A stretch of DNA of 64,000 nucleotides from assembly GCA_022749755.1 (NCBI GenBank), contig CM040442.1, forward strand, positions 13,242,457 through 13,306,456, written 5' to 3'. Positions within the stretch are counted from its first letter, which is position 1. Each line of letters starts with the position of its first letter. The DNA is from Azadirachta indica. Lineage: Eukaryota > Streptophyta > Magnoliopsida > Sapindales > Meliaceae. The notes below the pieces were generated by a model. It had not been told where the DNA came from. It was given only the letters and a program-made list of their open reading frames with translations, and searched no databases. Below are positions 11,841 to 24,343 of the stretch, piece by piece. Position numbers and translations under genes: made by a program.

Positions 11841-13600
11841 TGTCCCTCGCTAATGGTAAGAAATTTATTCGCACTTTAAGTTGAAAATCTATTATAAATA
11901 AAGTTTAGCATTTATTAAGGTTAATTATATTAGAATGTGAGTAAACATTTTTTCTCTGTGAGGGCATGATTCTATTGCTTAGAAAGTAGACATCGCCTAA
12001 AATTGAGTACAAATTTCTAAAACAGTGTTACATTTGATTCAATTAAAATTCTTGACTTCCGATAGATTTCTAATAGATTAACAATAGGCTTGTCGAATGC
12101 ATTATCATCTTCTTAATAAATTGTATTCGTTGACAGTCCTTTACACATACTATTTAGGTGTCAAACTTGGTAAAATTTCAGCATCAACAAATAAAAACAA
12201 TATTATTATACAAAATGGGAACATAAATAGTTAAAAAATTACGAAGCTAAGATAATCTAAAACGAGAAAGAACAAAATCAATTATCAATCTAATTTTATT
12301 TCTTCTTACCTCCTAACTTGGGTTTGCGATTTGCTCTGAAAATAGAAAAAGAATTAATAATGGTCTCGAAATAGAACCAGAACCAACCAGTGAGAACAAA
12401 GAAAATGAGGATATATTATATCGTAATACTATTTAATATCTTATTAACGCTATGTCAATTTAATTATTACAAATTTGAACAGTTGTGATAGTACATTATT
12501 TAACCAGTAATACTATACTATTATATTATTAAATTTCTACTTAATTTAATTTAATTAAAACTATTATAAATTATTTATACTATTTTAATAAACCAGTTAG
12601 TATTTAATCATGCTTTATGTTGAAAATTAAATAGCACATTTAATACAATCGTCTTTTTTTAAGTAAATAGAAGTCAATTGAAAAATTATTTTCTATTTTT
12701 CATACTCAAAATTAATTTTATTAAAATTATCATCTAAATATATAATTTAGATGATAGTTATACATAATTTTTTTACTTATAATTAAAGTAAAATTTTCTA
12801 TAAATTGTCTTAAAAGATAAAAACCATCTTTTTTAATATCATCTTCTGTTAATTAATTAATTAATTTTATTTTAAATGTTTTAAACATATATGTATCTAC
12901 GTTTTTTTAATAGGATATCTATCAATATTCTTTAATTAGAAAAATAAAATTAGCATTTCATCAAATTATGTTAAAATTAACTGCTTGTTATTTGATATTT
13001 AGTGATATTTTTTAATGAAATGTAGGTATATTTAATATATATATGTATATATATATACATATAACATTATTTAACATTGTCTACTTCTTAGTCAAAAATT
13101 ATTTAACATTGGCTACTTCTTAAAAAACTATATTTTTCTGTTTCTTTTTTGGCACCTGAAAGTTATTGAACAAATACCACATTTTTCTGACTTTTGACTT
13201 TAAACTTTTCATAAGTTTAAATTCCTTTTCTTTTTCACATGAAACTAAAAAGATCAAATTTAAAAGTAAACTCATTACAATAATTCAACAAGGTAGGGCA
13301 TGCACTACAAAATAAATAAAAAATAGAAAAGTTAGAAGGTTTTTTTTTTTTTTTTTGCCTTCTTCAGTCTTTGAGTTCATCATCACTAGACTGGGAAGCT
13401 GATCTTTTTAATTTTGTGATAATAAATTTTTAGATATTGACAGTAAAAATCCTGATTTCAGGTTAAAGATAAATAACGAATGTAATGATAGTCTTGAGAT
13501 TAATGAAAACCCAAGTCATATGATTTTTGGTATAGGTGATAGCTTTAATGTTTCATAAATTATGAGAGTAACCAGTGGGTAAATGAACATGAAAGTTTAA
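11841..13600. other. Intergenic AT-rich stretch with dispersed repeat
   Basis: No gene seen. About 12430-12620 ('gtacattatttaaccagtaa' and following) is a diverged copy of 39365-39540. Short TA/GT low-complexity runs lie near 13030-13065 and a T-run near 13340. Confidence 0.5.
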
Positions 13601-13888
13601 CAAATAATTAATTCTCTCTCTGTCATAATTTATTGTTTGTGAGGAGGAGGAAGAAAAGGAAACAACAGCCTCGCATTCATCTTTTCCATCTCCACTGCAT
13701 CCACCGGCACTTTTATATATTTTTAAAAGAATTATTTTTCAGTAGAAACCCACAAAAAAAGAATATACTTAGTCTTTTCTTTATTCAAACCTGCTCTGAA
13801 CTTGGCGAAGGAAGAAGGAAGAAGAACGGGGAGTTCAATAATTTCTTGCTTGGTTCATCCTTGACAGAATCCAATTCAGGTACTTGTA

Positions 13889-13926
13889 TTATTATTGTTG
13901 TTGTTGTTGTTGTTGTTATTATTGTT
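13889..13926. repeat. (GTT)n / (ATT)n microsatellite
   Basis: Seven consecutive GTT units flanked by ATT units. It follows a plausible splice donor (CAG|GTACTT, 13880) of the 5' leader of the transposase-like pseudogene. Confidence 0.9.
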
Positions 13927-14190
13927 TGTTGTACTTGATTCAATTAAATTGCACCGTATATATCACATGCATATGTAACATATCTATTAATATTTCAGAA
14001 TGTTTATGTTCGGTGACTTCATTTTTTTCATATAAAGTTGGTTTTTTATCGCATATTTTTACCCTGTTGATTATGTTATGTTGTATATCCAAGAGTAAAA
14101 AAAAAAAAGAAAACTATTCCAAAGATAAAATAGCATGTTTGTGTAGTTACTTGCTTTAATGTTTAATGACGTTTTTGTAATTGCGGCAGC

Positions 14191-15850
14191 ATGTCTTGCA
14201 ATTCAAGTGATAGTGACAGTTTGACAGATCTTTAGAAGCGGCCAAAACAACGTTTGACCAAGAGAGCCTCCCTTAATATGACTAATGGCAACAAACTTGT
14301 GGCTCATTGCAGTGAGGGTGCCATACGGAGAAGAAGCAAATGACTTACCCAGCAAGTTGTCCCTATTATATACACTAATTGGAGAAAGGTGCTAAGTTGT
14401 TTAAAGAAGTTTTTATGGAATACCATTGGAGCAAGCTTCTGTGCACGCTAGATTAAGAATGTTTAGGGATAGTTTGTTGCAAAACTTTTTTAAAAGAATA
14501 AGAAATAATTACTGTTATGGTGTTTATATATGGCTAAAGAATTAGCACTTTTTTAATGTGTATGGTAACAAGGACAAAAGTGTGTGTTTAGGAGGTGGCT
14601 AGTAAGTCAGTCCTTTGGAAGAAATATATATGGTGCAAAAGTTTGTTTTTGGTATATAGTTTTAGCATTGGAAAATACTAAAAGTATTATTATTTGTATC
14701 ATGTTAATGCTTTTATTTATTCAAGATGGATATGAATTTTTTTTTTTCTTTGTTCACTTCATAGAACGTTTTATGTATGGGATTATGCAATATACAATCG
14801 AGTTTTGAGTTTTCGTATTAGATTTTTTAAATTTAATTCAACCATTGTCATATCTTATTTTGTTTTCTGTTGCAGGACTTAATTTGTATAACGAAGGTTT
14901 CAAATCTTAGACAAACGTGGATAGTTATACTTGTAATGTTATTTGTTTAACCTTTTAACTCGCATCATCTCTCTTGAAAATAAATGGGGGGAGTGTTAAT
15001 GGAACTATTTTTTACATGTAGTGCACATTTACTCTTGATCAACCAGCAAAAAAACAGGTTTTTCATATCTTGAGAAGGGCTAACAAAAGTTTTCGGCACC
15101 AATTGACTGTTGATTGTATTTTCCCTGACAAGAAAGAGCTTAAAATTCTAGAAAAGCATCCTTTAGAGTATAGTTTCATAAAACATAAACATAGCACTGC
15201 ATTTGTGGCAGTGAGGCTGTCCAAGGAATTTGAGGTTATTTGTGGTTGATAGCATAATATTTCATGTATCGTATATTTAGGTTATTTGCACTATTTACAT
15301 TAATTCTATGTGTTTTTTTTTATAGGTTCTAAAGAGCATGTCATAACAAAAAAGAAATTAAACTTGTATAATCATCAATTGAGCCAAAAAGGCTATGTTA
15401 GCTTGCTTCGACAGATTGTAAACTAATTTGCCTTATAATTTTTAACTATTTTTTTAGCATTAGAATAAATCAAAAAATTTGATGTATATTTCCTGTTTGC
15501 GTGATTTAGATGACAGAGACAAGCTTAATAGAGTTTGAAATTGATAGAAGTGAATTGCGGAAGCATCCGTGTCAAAAAAGAGGTGGCAATTATGCCCATG
15601 AAGTTTTATCTGTCACTGAGAAAATTGTATGTCTTCATTTTTGTGTTGGTTTTATATTGGACTTCAAGTCATTTGTTTCAATTTGGTTTTTGTAGCAGTC
15701 ATTAAGAACTAACTTTAAGAATGAGACTGCAAAAATTGATGGAAGGAATGACATTCTTGCACAATCTTTAGGTAGAAAGTCCCACAATGACAATTTGCGA
15801 GGAGTTGGAAATTTTGTGACCTCTCAATGTACTTCAACACTCCAATGATC
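14191..15850 (+). pseudogene. Ptta/En/Spm-type plant transposase-like pseudogene, left copy
   Basis: After an acceptor (gcggcag) at 14189, an ATG at 14191 opens a Ser/Asp-rich N-terminus. An exon follows with VVPIIYTNWRKVLSCLKKFL, matching the 'vPitykdWrkVp.e.K..iW' block of plant Transposase_24/Ptta-En/Spm proteins. Later exon pieces are about 15326-15410 (LSQKGY block), 15511-15629 (DRSELRKH...EKI, donor GTATGT) and from 15695 (NDILAQSLGRKSHNDNLRGV, then VTSQ). The last matches the 'dvL.qaLG..eh.grvRGvG..vtps' block. In-frame stops occur in the first exon. Introns are still recognisable, so it decayed after duplication. Assignment rests on motif memory. Confidence 0.55.
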
Positions 15851-16055
15851 TTCATAGAACAAGAGAGAATGAAGTATGAAGCAAAAAAGTTTTACGGAGG
15901 TTAGTATTGAAAAACTTGCTCAGTGGGTTGATAATAACAACATAAATTCTGAATTTTGCAATAGAAATGTTCGTCTCAACAAGGGAGGGTCAAGATATTA
16001 AAATTGATGAGATTATTATTTATATCTAGAGTCTAGTTATATATCTTACATGATG
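14383..16055 (+). repeat. Inverted repeat, left arm (transposase-like gene)
   Basis: It pairs, as reverse complement, with 16099-17505 plus 21683-22155. Both exons and introns are shared. Similarity is roughly 80-85% by eye over most of the arm. It is perfect over the innermost 62 bp (15994-16055 against 16099-16160), around a 43-nt loop at 16056-16098. This arm lacks both transposons found in the other arm and so shows their empty sites near 15282-15292 and 14858-14861. Confidence 0.85.
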
Positions 16056-16138
16056 TAAGATACTAATACCTAAGTCTAATTTTTATCATTCAAGTAAACA
16101 TCATGTAAGATATATAACTAGACTCTAGATATAAATAA

Positions 16139-17505
16139 TAATCTCATCAATTTTAATATCTTCTGACCCTCCCTTATTGAGACGAAAATTGCTACTGCCA
16201 ACTTCAGAGTTCATGTTATTAGCAACCCCATTGAGCAAGCTTTCCAATACTAGCCTCCATAGAATTTATTTTGGCTTCATACTTTATTATATCTTGTTCT
16301 GTGGGGGTCAATTGAGTGTTGAAGTGACGGGGTCACAAACTTTCCAACTCCTTACAAGTGGCCATTAATTATGGGACTTTTTGCCTAAAGTCTGTGCAAG
16401 AATATTATTTATTCCATCAACTTTTACAGTTACATTCTTAACATTAGTTTTTAATGACTCATGCAAAATCAAATTGAAATGAATGATGACTTGAAGTCCA
16501 ACGTAAAAATAATACAGAAATGAAAACGTACAATTTTCTCAATGATATGTAAAACTTCATATGAATAATTGCCACCCCTTTTCTTGACGCACACGCTTCC
16601 ATAATTCACTTCTATCAGTTTTAAACTCCATTAAGTCTATTTTCGCCATCTAAATCATGCAAATAGGTTTTATATAATATATACATATATATATATATAT
16701 AATTTTTCGATGCAATTTGACATAGCCTTTTCGGCTCAATCAATGGTTATCCAAGTTTCACTTTCTTTTCTGTTATGACGGGCTTCTTATAACCTATAAA
16801 ACAACACCAATCATTAACATAAATAATGAAAAGGAAGAATGCCCAATTGCCCCTCAATTTTTGATCTAATATCTTATTATCCCTCTATATTTTCTCTTAT
16901 ATTCCATCAGTCCCTTGAGCTCCGATTTTTCGCTTCAACAATTTCAACATAAGCCATTGAAGTAGAACTAATTGAATGGTAAAATAAAAATATTTGAATT
17001 ACTAAAAGACAAAATCGAAACTCAAGAGAGTGATAGGATATTAAAAAAAATATGAGGAGGTAATAAAATATTAGTTCAAAAATACGGAGGAATCGGACAT
17101 ATTCCTTAATGAAAATAACACAATATATGATACATAAAATAATACGCTAACCACAAATGACCTCAAAATTCTTGGAAAGCCTCATTGCCACAAATCCAGT
17201 CCAATTCTTATGTTTTATGAAACTATAATCTAAAGGAGGTTGTTCCAATATTTATAGTAAAGTGGTACTGAAAACCCCTAGAAGCCCTTCCAAAGATATG
17301 AAAAATCTATTTTTTTGCTCGTTGATCAAGAGTACATGTGCGTTGCATTTATAAATATTACCATTAGTAGTCAGCCTCATTTATTTTTAAGATAGATGAC
17401 ACAAGCTAAAAGGTTAAGCAAATAATATATCAAATTGTAGCTGTAAACATTGTTTTAAGATTTGAAACCTTCATCACACAAATTGAGTCTTCCACAGAAA
17501 ACAAA
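16139..17505 (-). pseudogene. Ptta/En/Spm-type transposase-like pseudogene, right copy
   Basis: Minus-strand remnant parallel to the left copy. DRSELWKRVRQEKG lies near 16570-16630. NNILAQTLGKKSHN and then, after a frameshift, GVGKFVTPS lie at about 16330-16410. A coiled-coil-like stretch EAKINSMEASIGKLAQ lies near 16225-16275. Its C-terminal frame remains open longer than in the left copy and ends in TAG inside the perfect-palindrome core (about 16120-16122). A MITE splits an upstream intron and the CACTA-like element sits further upstream. Not functional as read. Confidence 0.5.
16833..17106. mobile_element. MITE family A copy 2, with 9-bp TSD
   Basis: A 274-bp element with termini GGAAGAATGCCC and, on the complement, AGGAATATGTCC. 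It is flanked by identical TAATGAAAA at 16824-16832 and 17107-17115. The left inverted-repeat arm shows the unoccupied site. A 9-bp duplication and TIRs of about 100 bp fit a Mutator-like MITE. Same family as 8183-8448. Confidence 0.85.
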
Positions 17506-19917
17506 CATTACAAGAGAAAGTGCTTTTTATGATTGAACGCAATTTCATTGAAAAAGGTATATTATTTGTGACTAAAATCAAATATCAATTATAAAAAAAT
17601 AGCAGTTAATTTTATTATCAAAGCAATGTAGTTTTAGTAAAAATACAGTAAGTCTATATATTTATTTTTAAAAGAAAATGAGTATTATGATTTTATAAAA
17701 TCTTTTAATATATTAAGATATTGAAGATGCAAATGTTATTTTACATTAAAATCATTTACTTTTTCATATCTTTCCAAATTGGATCTACGCCAAAATCAAA
17801 TCTGACCTTTAACTCCACAGTCAGCTTGCCGATGTCAGCACACCACCATTAGCTTGACGACGCTAGGTATAACGCCTTCAACTTGTCGATTTGAAGTTCA
17901 AAGTTGATCGATCTAGTTTTCTATTTTTATTTTTTCTACCTTATTTTGATGGATGATCATTGGTCTCTTTGCTTGATTGAAGAACTTAGATTCATAAAAA
18001 CATTAATTTATGTCTATTTTAGTGTTTTAAGATTTTCAATTTTTTGTAGTTTTGTTCTGTATTTCTTGGAAACCAAACATAATAATTAATAGTGTGTTTT
18101 TGCTTTTATGGCGTGTAAATATGATGTCTCCGGTTTTTCTATCATTTTGAGTAACTTTATGCTGTCAATTTTTGATTTTAGAAACTATACCTCTCTTCCT
18201 ATTGAATTTATTGTTTGTTTTTTTATTGTCTATTGCAGTCATCTCACAATGAGTGCAGTCTTTTACCTGATAACCATTTCTAGATAACTAACAAGTGCAC
18301 TGTAACTCCACAGTGGGTTATTTATGCTGCAGGTATATTATCTTCTAGATAAAATCAATGAAATAATTGGGAATTTTTCATCAAAAATCACTGTTTGTTT
18401 AACGTGATTGGAAGTTGATTAGCCCTGTGCTTGCAAAATCAAATCACTGTTGAGAATAATTGCTGTTTTTAGTCTATACCATGTCCATTTAAGACCCTCT
18501 TAAACTTCATATCGCAATTTCTTGCTATAAATGCTGACAAGGCCTGCTTATATGCATGCATTCATGAACTCATCATGTACTTATTCTTGTATGGGAAATG
18601 TTGCCAACCTCAGTCTTAATATTTCACCTTATCAATCCTTCCTATCATCTTACACATTAATTTTGCAGGTCTGCATAGTTGCTTTTAGAACATTGGTGCT
18701 GAATTCGCACCCAATATTGCCCAACACTTTTGATCAAACACAATGATGGATTCTGTACTTGACCTTAGTTTAATGTAGTGAATTTGTTAATTCAACTTCT
18801 TTTGCATTCTTCTAAACTTTGGTTTATTTTGTTTTTCATCTATTTCCTTATCACATTTGCCGCTTCTCGAGTTGTTGCAGAACAATGGAGAATATTAGTA
18901 GCATATTGGAGCACTAAGAAAGTAAAGGTATAGATATCTCACGTTAATTTAATAATGAAATAACTTATTTCTTTAGTTATAAAAATGACTTTTATTCTTA
19001 CAATTAATACAATGCATGAAATATGTAAGCATTATCAGAGATGAATAAGAATAATTGTAAGAAACAAAGACAACTACTTACACGTGACAGGATGCAAATC
19101 TTTTGCTTAAGTGAGAAAATGAGGTAAATATATGCATTCCATTTCCTAGCTATGATGACTGTGATTAAAATAGGAATTGACGCAAATCTTTTGTTGTTGT
19201 TGCTGCTGTTGTTATTGACTTTTACATTGACAATTATAAATTTAAAAGGACATATGTTCGATTTGTGAATCTTTTTTTATTGCACTCTTGTATTCTGCAA
19301 TTCAGCATGATTCTACCTTCAAAAATATGTTTTCTGGGTTCTATTTTATGAGTAGCTCAAGATTCAAGGTGTTTTGCTTTCTTTTCCTTATGAGCAAGCA
19401 GAGATATGTTTTTCTCTTTTCCTTTGTTTACTATTGTATTCATGGTGAAATATAAGCAGTTATGGCAATTAGATCATAATAATTTTGAGCAAGATCATTG
19501 TCAAGATTGGATTATTTGCGGATTGTTCATGATCCAACATAACTAATAATTCCTTCAAATTTGTGTATTTATTTGCTCACTATAATAATCATAATTTTCC
19601 CTCTCAGTACTTTAATGAATTTATGGATTTTTAAATCACCTGTTTTTTTAAGATCTTATTTTTGTTTTATTAAAGAAATGAACTAAAACTTTCTCAGTTT
19701 GACATTTTGGTAAAGAAAGGAGAGAAAATAGATAGAATGAGATTGTATATAAAGACACGAACAAAGATGGATGGAACTATAAATGACTTAAGGAAAGCAT
19801 GTAGGTTATTGTAAGTATGATGTAGAAAAAATGCTCCTCCATTTTTTCCTTAATTACTAACGACCTTTTACTTGATGGATGGACCTATACATGACAAGGT
19901 TTCCCTTTTAATGTATT

Positions 19918-19966
19918 TATGTATGTATGTATGTATGTATGTATGTATGTATGTGTGTGTGTGTGC
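19918..19966. repeat. (TATG)n-(TG)n compound microsatellite
   Basis: About nine GTAT units followed by seven TG units, inside the CACTA-like element. Confidence 0.95.
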
Positions 19967-20009
19967 ACATGTGTCGATGTGTGTTTTAATTTTGAAGAGT
20001 CAATTCAAT

Positions 20010-20240
20010 GAACAGATTTCAAAGATACCATATGATGAGTAAAGTGATTTAATTCAAGAGAAGATATTTAGTGATGTGATGGGTCTTGATGTAAATGGGC
20101 ATGAACATGTGAAAAAGAGTTCCTCAAGTAGTAGTGTTAGTGAGAGTGTTTTATGCGATGGGATATGTGCAAAAGTTCACAAAAAGTATAAAAGTATGGA
20201 TTGCATGATGAACTTGATGTTGATAGTCTATATGTTGGGC
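20010..20240 (+). pseudogene. possible En/Spm-associated protein exon inside the CACTA-like element
   Basis: The frame contains EKIFSDVMGLDVNGHEHV followed by a Ser-rich run. It resembles the 'D..evMG.e..G.vRG.G' block of plant Ptta/En/Spm proteins, here without the RG.G part. It has an in-frame stop near its start. Weak assignment, supported mainly by its position within a CACTA-like element. Confidence 0.3.
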
Positions 20241-20389
20241 TAAATTGTTATGTTCTAGAATTTTTATGTAACCTAACTTAACTATGTTTTGGTTAATTAT
20301 GGAATTTGTTAATGTCATTTATTTTAATCACTTGTGTTTTTTTTGCACTTAATGCTAATAATTTTTTACTCAATGAATTTTTTGATTAA

Positions 20390-21040
20390 ACATAAATGAA
20401 TGAGTACTAGTGATAGTTTAATTTGTTCATGGGATTTGAAAAACACAATATAGCATGAGAGTCCAAAAGGACCTCAATAACTAGATAATCTCATTAATAC
20501 TAGAAATTAAGTAATTAGGAAGTGAGCGAATTTTTAGGGGTTAATAATAGGTAGGACTAAAAGAACGTATAGTTAATTAAATCAAATAGGGATATCGGCT
20601 AAATTAATTATATATAGGACTTAGTTTAACAATCGGGAGAGAGAACTAGGTTAATTAGACCCTTGTGATTAGTGTATTAAAAATGAAAGCGTGTTCCAAA
20701 TTAAGAGAAACATGATGAAGGTTAGCTGAAATCAAGATTCTAAGACTATTTGCATATCAATTTCACACGCTCACTCTATTAGATTTAATTTATGATTTCT
20801 TGGTTGTATTAATTAATTTAGTTGCTTTTATATTTTTATTTTTATTTTCTGGCTAATTTTATTATTGTTTGCTTAGATAAAATTAACTTACCATAATTAC
20901 AGTACTTGGTTTTAAAAATGTAAAAACTCAATCCTCATGGGTACAATAACCTTTTTTATCACTTTAGTACTTGTACGATTCCGTATACTTGTAGGTTGCA
21001 TAGTTGCGTGTCAAGCTTTTAGCACTGTTGCCAATGAATA
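20390..21040. other. LTR/PBS-like segment inside the CACTA-like element
   Basis: Near 21012-21035 the text 'gcttttagcactgttgccaa' is reminiscent of the 'ttggcgccgttgccggggaa' leader downstream of 5' LTRs in Tat/Athila elements. The preceding 600 bp is LTR-like non-coding text. It may be a captured or nested fragment. Confidence 0.25.
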
Positions 21041-22155
21041 CGATGAAACTAATTGATTATGGTTTTGTTACTTTAAAATTTTATAACAAAGTTACATACT
21101 CAAGAGTCACCATAATTTTAGAGAGATTTATTTCACGAAGATTTATGTCAGTTGTGATTTTGATCTGTGTTTATTGCTATATTGGTAATCTAATTACTAG
21201 GTCTTGCTTTATGATTAGGTGTTGTTGCATTGTTGGAGGGTTATCGTAATATATATTGTTGTTGATTGCGTGGTAGAATGTATTTAATATTGTAATATAT
21301 ATTATGTTAGATATTTGGTTACCTCTAGTTTGATATTCAAATTAGTTTGATGGGATCAATATTTAAATTAATAAAAATATCAAAAGTAATTAATATTTTT
21401 GGAAGTTAAACATTTGACAATAAAAGATGGTGGTATAAAAAATATAAATTTTTTCAAATTATTTGCAATCCTTATATATTGAATATAAATTAGTTGCAAA
21501 TATTTTTTGTGGTTGATACATATGAGTCATAAAATTGGCAAAATCAGTTACAAATAACAAAAAATTTCTATATTAAAACTTATTGCAGTCAATAAAATTT
21601 AGTTATAAATGGTTGCAATTTGGCTACAAAAGTATCTTTCACGGGTTGAAAAATCGGCCGTAAAAAGGCCTTCTTCTTGAAAATAAGATATGGTAATATT
21701 TGAATCAAATTTCAAAAATCTAATATAAAAACTCAAACATGAATATATATTACATGATTCCATACATATAATATGTTATGTGAAATTAACCAAAAAAAAG
21801 ATATCCATATCCATCTTGAATAAATAAAAGCAGTAACATGATACAAATAATAATATTCATGTCCCATGCTAAAATTATATACCAAAAACAAACTTTTTCA
21901 CTATATATATTTCTTCTAAAGGAATGGACTTACTAGCCGCCTCCTAAATACACACTTTTATTTTTGTTACTATACACATTAGAAAGTCCTAATTCTTTAG
22001 GCATATATAAATACCATAGCAGTAATTATTTCTTTCTTTTTAAAAAATTTTTGCAACAAACTATTCCAAATCATTCTTAATCTTGTGTGCACATAAGCTT
22101 ATTCAAATGGTATTTGGTAAAAGCTCCTTTAAATAACTCGGCATCTTTCTGAATA

Positions 22156-24343
22156 TATATATATATATATATATATGCAGGTAATACCAAAGCTAAAACG
22201 TGAAACTTTTTCTCACAGTTAATGTAACAGTTTTATTGTACAAAAAAGGTACCTATAAATTTTCACAAACTGCAGGCAAGATATGTGAAAATATCTCTTA
22301 ATTCTATTTAAATGTGAAAACAAACACAACATAAACTTTCATTTTGTATTAGAAAGTAGTACAATGTGCAGATTTACACCCATATTGGCATATATGCTAT
22401 AAAAATTAATTACAGCCAACAACCAGTCAAATCTTAAAACCTGTAAAGAATAAAGAGAAAATGAAATAACACATTTTCAGTTGGTGCTTTTTGAGTATGT
22501 TAATAAGATGAGAAATTTTAAATCACAGAAAAAAACATTTTAAACTAGAACTTTTCTGAAATATTTTCCACAACTCCAATCTTCTACTCTCCCTTCTTTC
22601 AGGTGATATTTTTGATTGAGAATGTTACAAATCTCACGCAATATATTTTTTATAATAGAGAAGCTCTTAGATCTGAAATATAAACTCACCAAATCTGTCA
22701 TAAAGTAGATATAATCCATCAGATGGAAGTATACCACCATAGATGTAGATTTAAGTAGAAATTTGCTATTATTATTGAAAAAGAAATAAAAAACAGAGAG
22801 AAAAAAAGGAAATCCCGCCAGAGATGGAATACATTTCCATCTCCGATAAGGAGGAGAAGAAATATTGCTGTCGGGTTACAGAAGAGGAAAGGAAGGAGAA
22901 GGGTCCAAATTATTATTTAGTTGATATAGGTTAAAAATTGAAAGTCAATGATGTATAAATTCTCAATCTTTTTTTCTTCACTTTTATTTTAATGAAAAGT
23001 TTGAGTGCTCTTTCTAACTTATTTTAAGTAAGGCATAGGTAAACATTTTATATAACCTCATAAAATTTAAAATGTTATATTTTTTATTTTTCACATATCT
23101 TTTATTTTGTCATTATTTAAACTATACAAATATTATTTTCATCAAATTTTGTTTTTAATTGGCGGCAAGTCCCTAACGGAGACACAAATGATAAGTATTT
23201 TCTTTAAATCTTGGTTAATTTCTACAAGACATTCTTGCAGTTTACAATGATAGCTCAAAACTCCACTATTAATTGGGTGGATAAAAGGAGCCTCACAGTG
23301 CATACATTGTACATTGGTAGATCGTGTGGTCAAGTATTGATTCACATGGGCCCCTATTAGCCCATGTGGTGACCAGTCTCTAAGAGAGATGCTAGCCCCT
23401 CTAAGCCAACAAATGTTCCCAAAGAACTAGCATTATTGGAAGTCAACATGAAAGTGATTATATATGAACTATCAATCATTTTTATTTTGTTCCTTCAATT
23501 GTATTATGAATTTTTTAACCATATTAATTATGCATATTTTTCAAAATTGATCATTTTATTAAAATGGTATATTTTAAAAAAAATGATGTATAATTAATAT
23601 TAGTTATTATGATATAAAAATAAGGATAACTAAATTATTTTATATGTTTTCTAATAGTTGAGGGGTAAATACTCAATTTATGTCTAAAATAGTGTCTAGA
23701 GTAGTGTCTCAGTAGGTATCTCAATATTTCTTCAAAAGTCAAGGAGCATCTAGGACCAGCCAAAAACTAAGGGAGTATTTACCTTTTTTCCAAAAGTAAG
23801 GGGGGCAAAATACATTACCCTTAAAAATATTTGAGTCACATTTTTATTTAAGATGTGATTGATAATAATATTTTAAAAATGAGATCCTTCACTATTAAAT
23901 GTTCATTTATCATGCTGATAAGTGAGTATTTTACACATATATTAACTATTATTGAGCTTAAATATTTGTGAAAAAGGATCTTAAACTTGATGAAATTGTG
24001 TGTTTGTTTGTATAGAAGCAAGAAAAGCAAAATTGAGAAGAATTTGGTGCAAATTGAGCTAAAAGAGTAGAAACTATCATCCTAAGTATGGATTACTGCA
24101 ACCATCATAGCTTTGTCTACACAATTCAGAATCATGTTTCGTTTGTTGCATTTGAAATTAGACATCTAGAGCTTTCTAACGATATATTATTTACATATCC
24201 TGTACAAAGTCAAGTGTGTGCAGTGAGTCAAATATCATTGGTTAAGAGCAAAAGACACCATGCAAAGTGCATGCCCGCTCCACACAAACTCAAATTTAGA
24301 CCCAAGATAAAACGTGTTGAGCGAACGCGCCAACTAGGCACAC
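22156..24343. other. Intergenic stretch with retroelement-like scraps
   Basis: No gene supported. 22152-22176 is (AT)n. 22800-22920 is purine-rich. 23650-23820 has the 'ggggtaaatac...aaaatacattaccc' style of a TIR-element end. 23890-24340 ('aaattagacatctagagctttctaacgatat') resembles LTR text of large gypsy elements. Confidence 0.4.

Larger units (their letters stand above)
17506..21679. mobile_element. CACTA-like (En/Spm) element, 4174 bp, nested in the inverted repeat
   Basis: The left terminus CATTACAAGAGAAAGTGC and the right terminus, read on the complement as CAAGAAGAAGGCCTTTTTAC, resemble the CACTACAAGAAA ends of CACTA transposons. The first end has one change and the second has lost its outer CACTA bases. 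Imperfect inverted similarity runs about 70 bp inward. AAA at 17503-17505 and 21680-21682 is the 3-bp TSD, confirmed by the empty site 'acagaaaacaaaataag' (reverse complement) in the left arm. Subterminal 'ttgcaaccatttataac'-like motifs are present. No intact TNP2-type transposase is visible. Confidence 0.7.
16099..22155 (-). repeat. Inverted repeat, right arm, interrupted by two transposons
   Basis: Reverse complement of the left arm in segments: 16099-16832, 17107-17505 and 21683-22155. The gaps are a MITE (16833-17106) and a CACTA-like element (17506-21679). The outermost part carries the 'WRKV' exon region (22085-22155). It ends at an (AT)n run (22152-22176), beyond which the match to the left arm stops. 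Confidence 0.85.

Noticed and set aside
13633..13938. 101-codon ORF ending in poly-Val
   Set aside because: The Val run is only the GTT microsatellite. The region is better read as a 5' leader with a splice donor.
23142..23345. 67-codon minus-strand frame with a CMHC motif
   Set aside because: No recognisable family, no promoter or splice support; two Cys in a short chance ORF are not enough.
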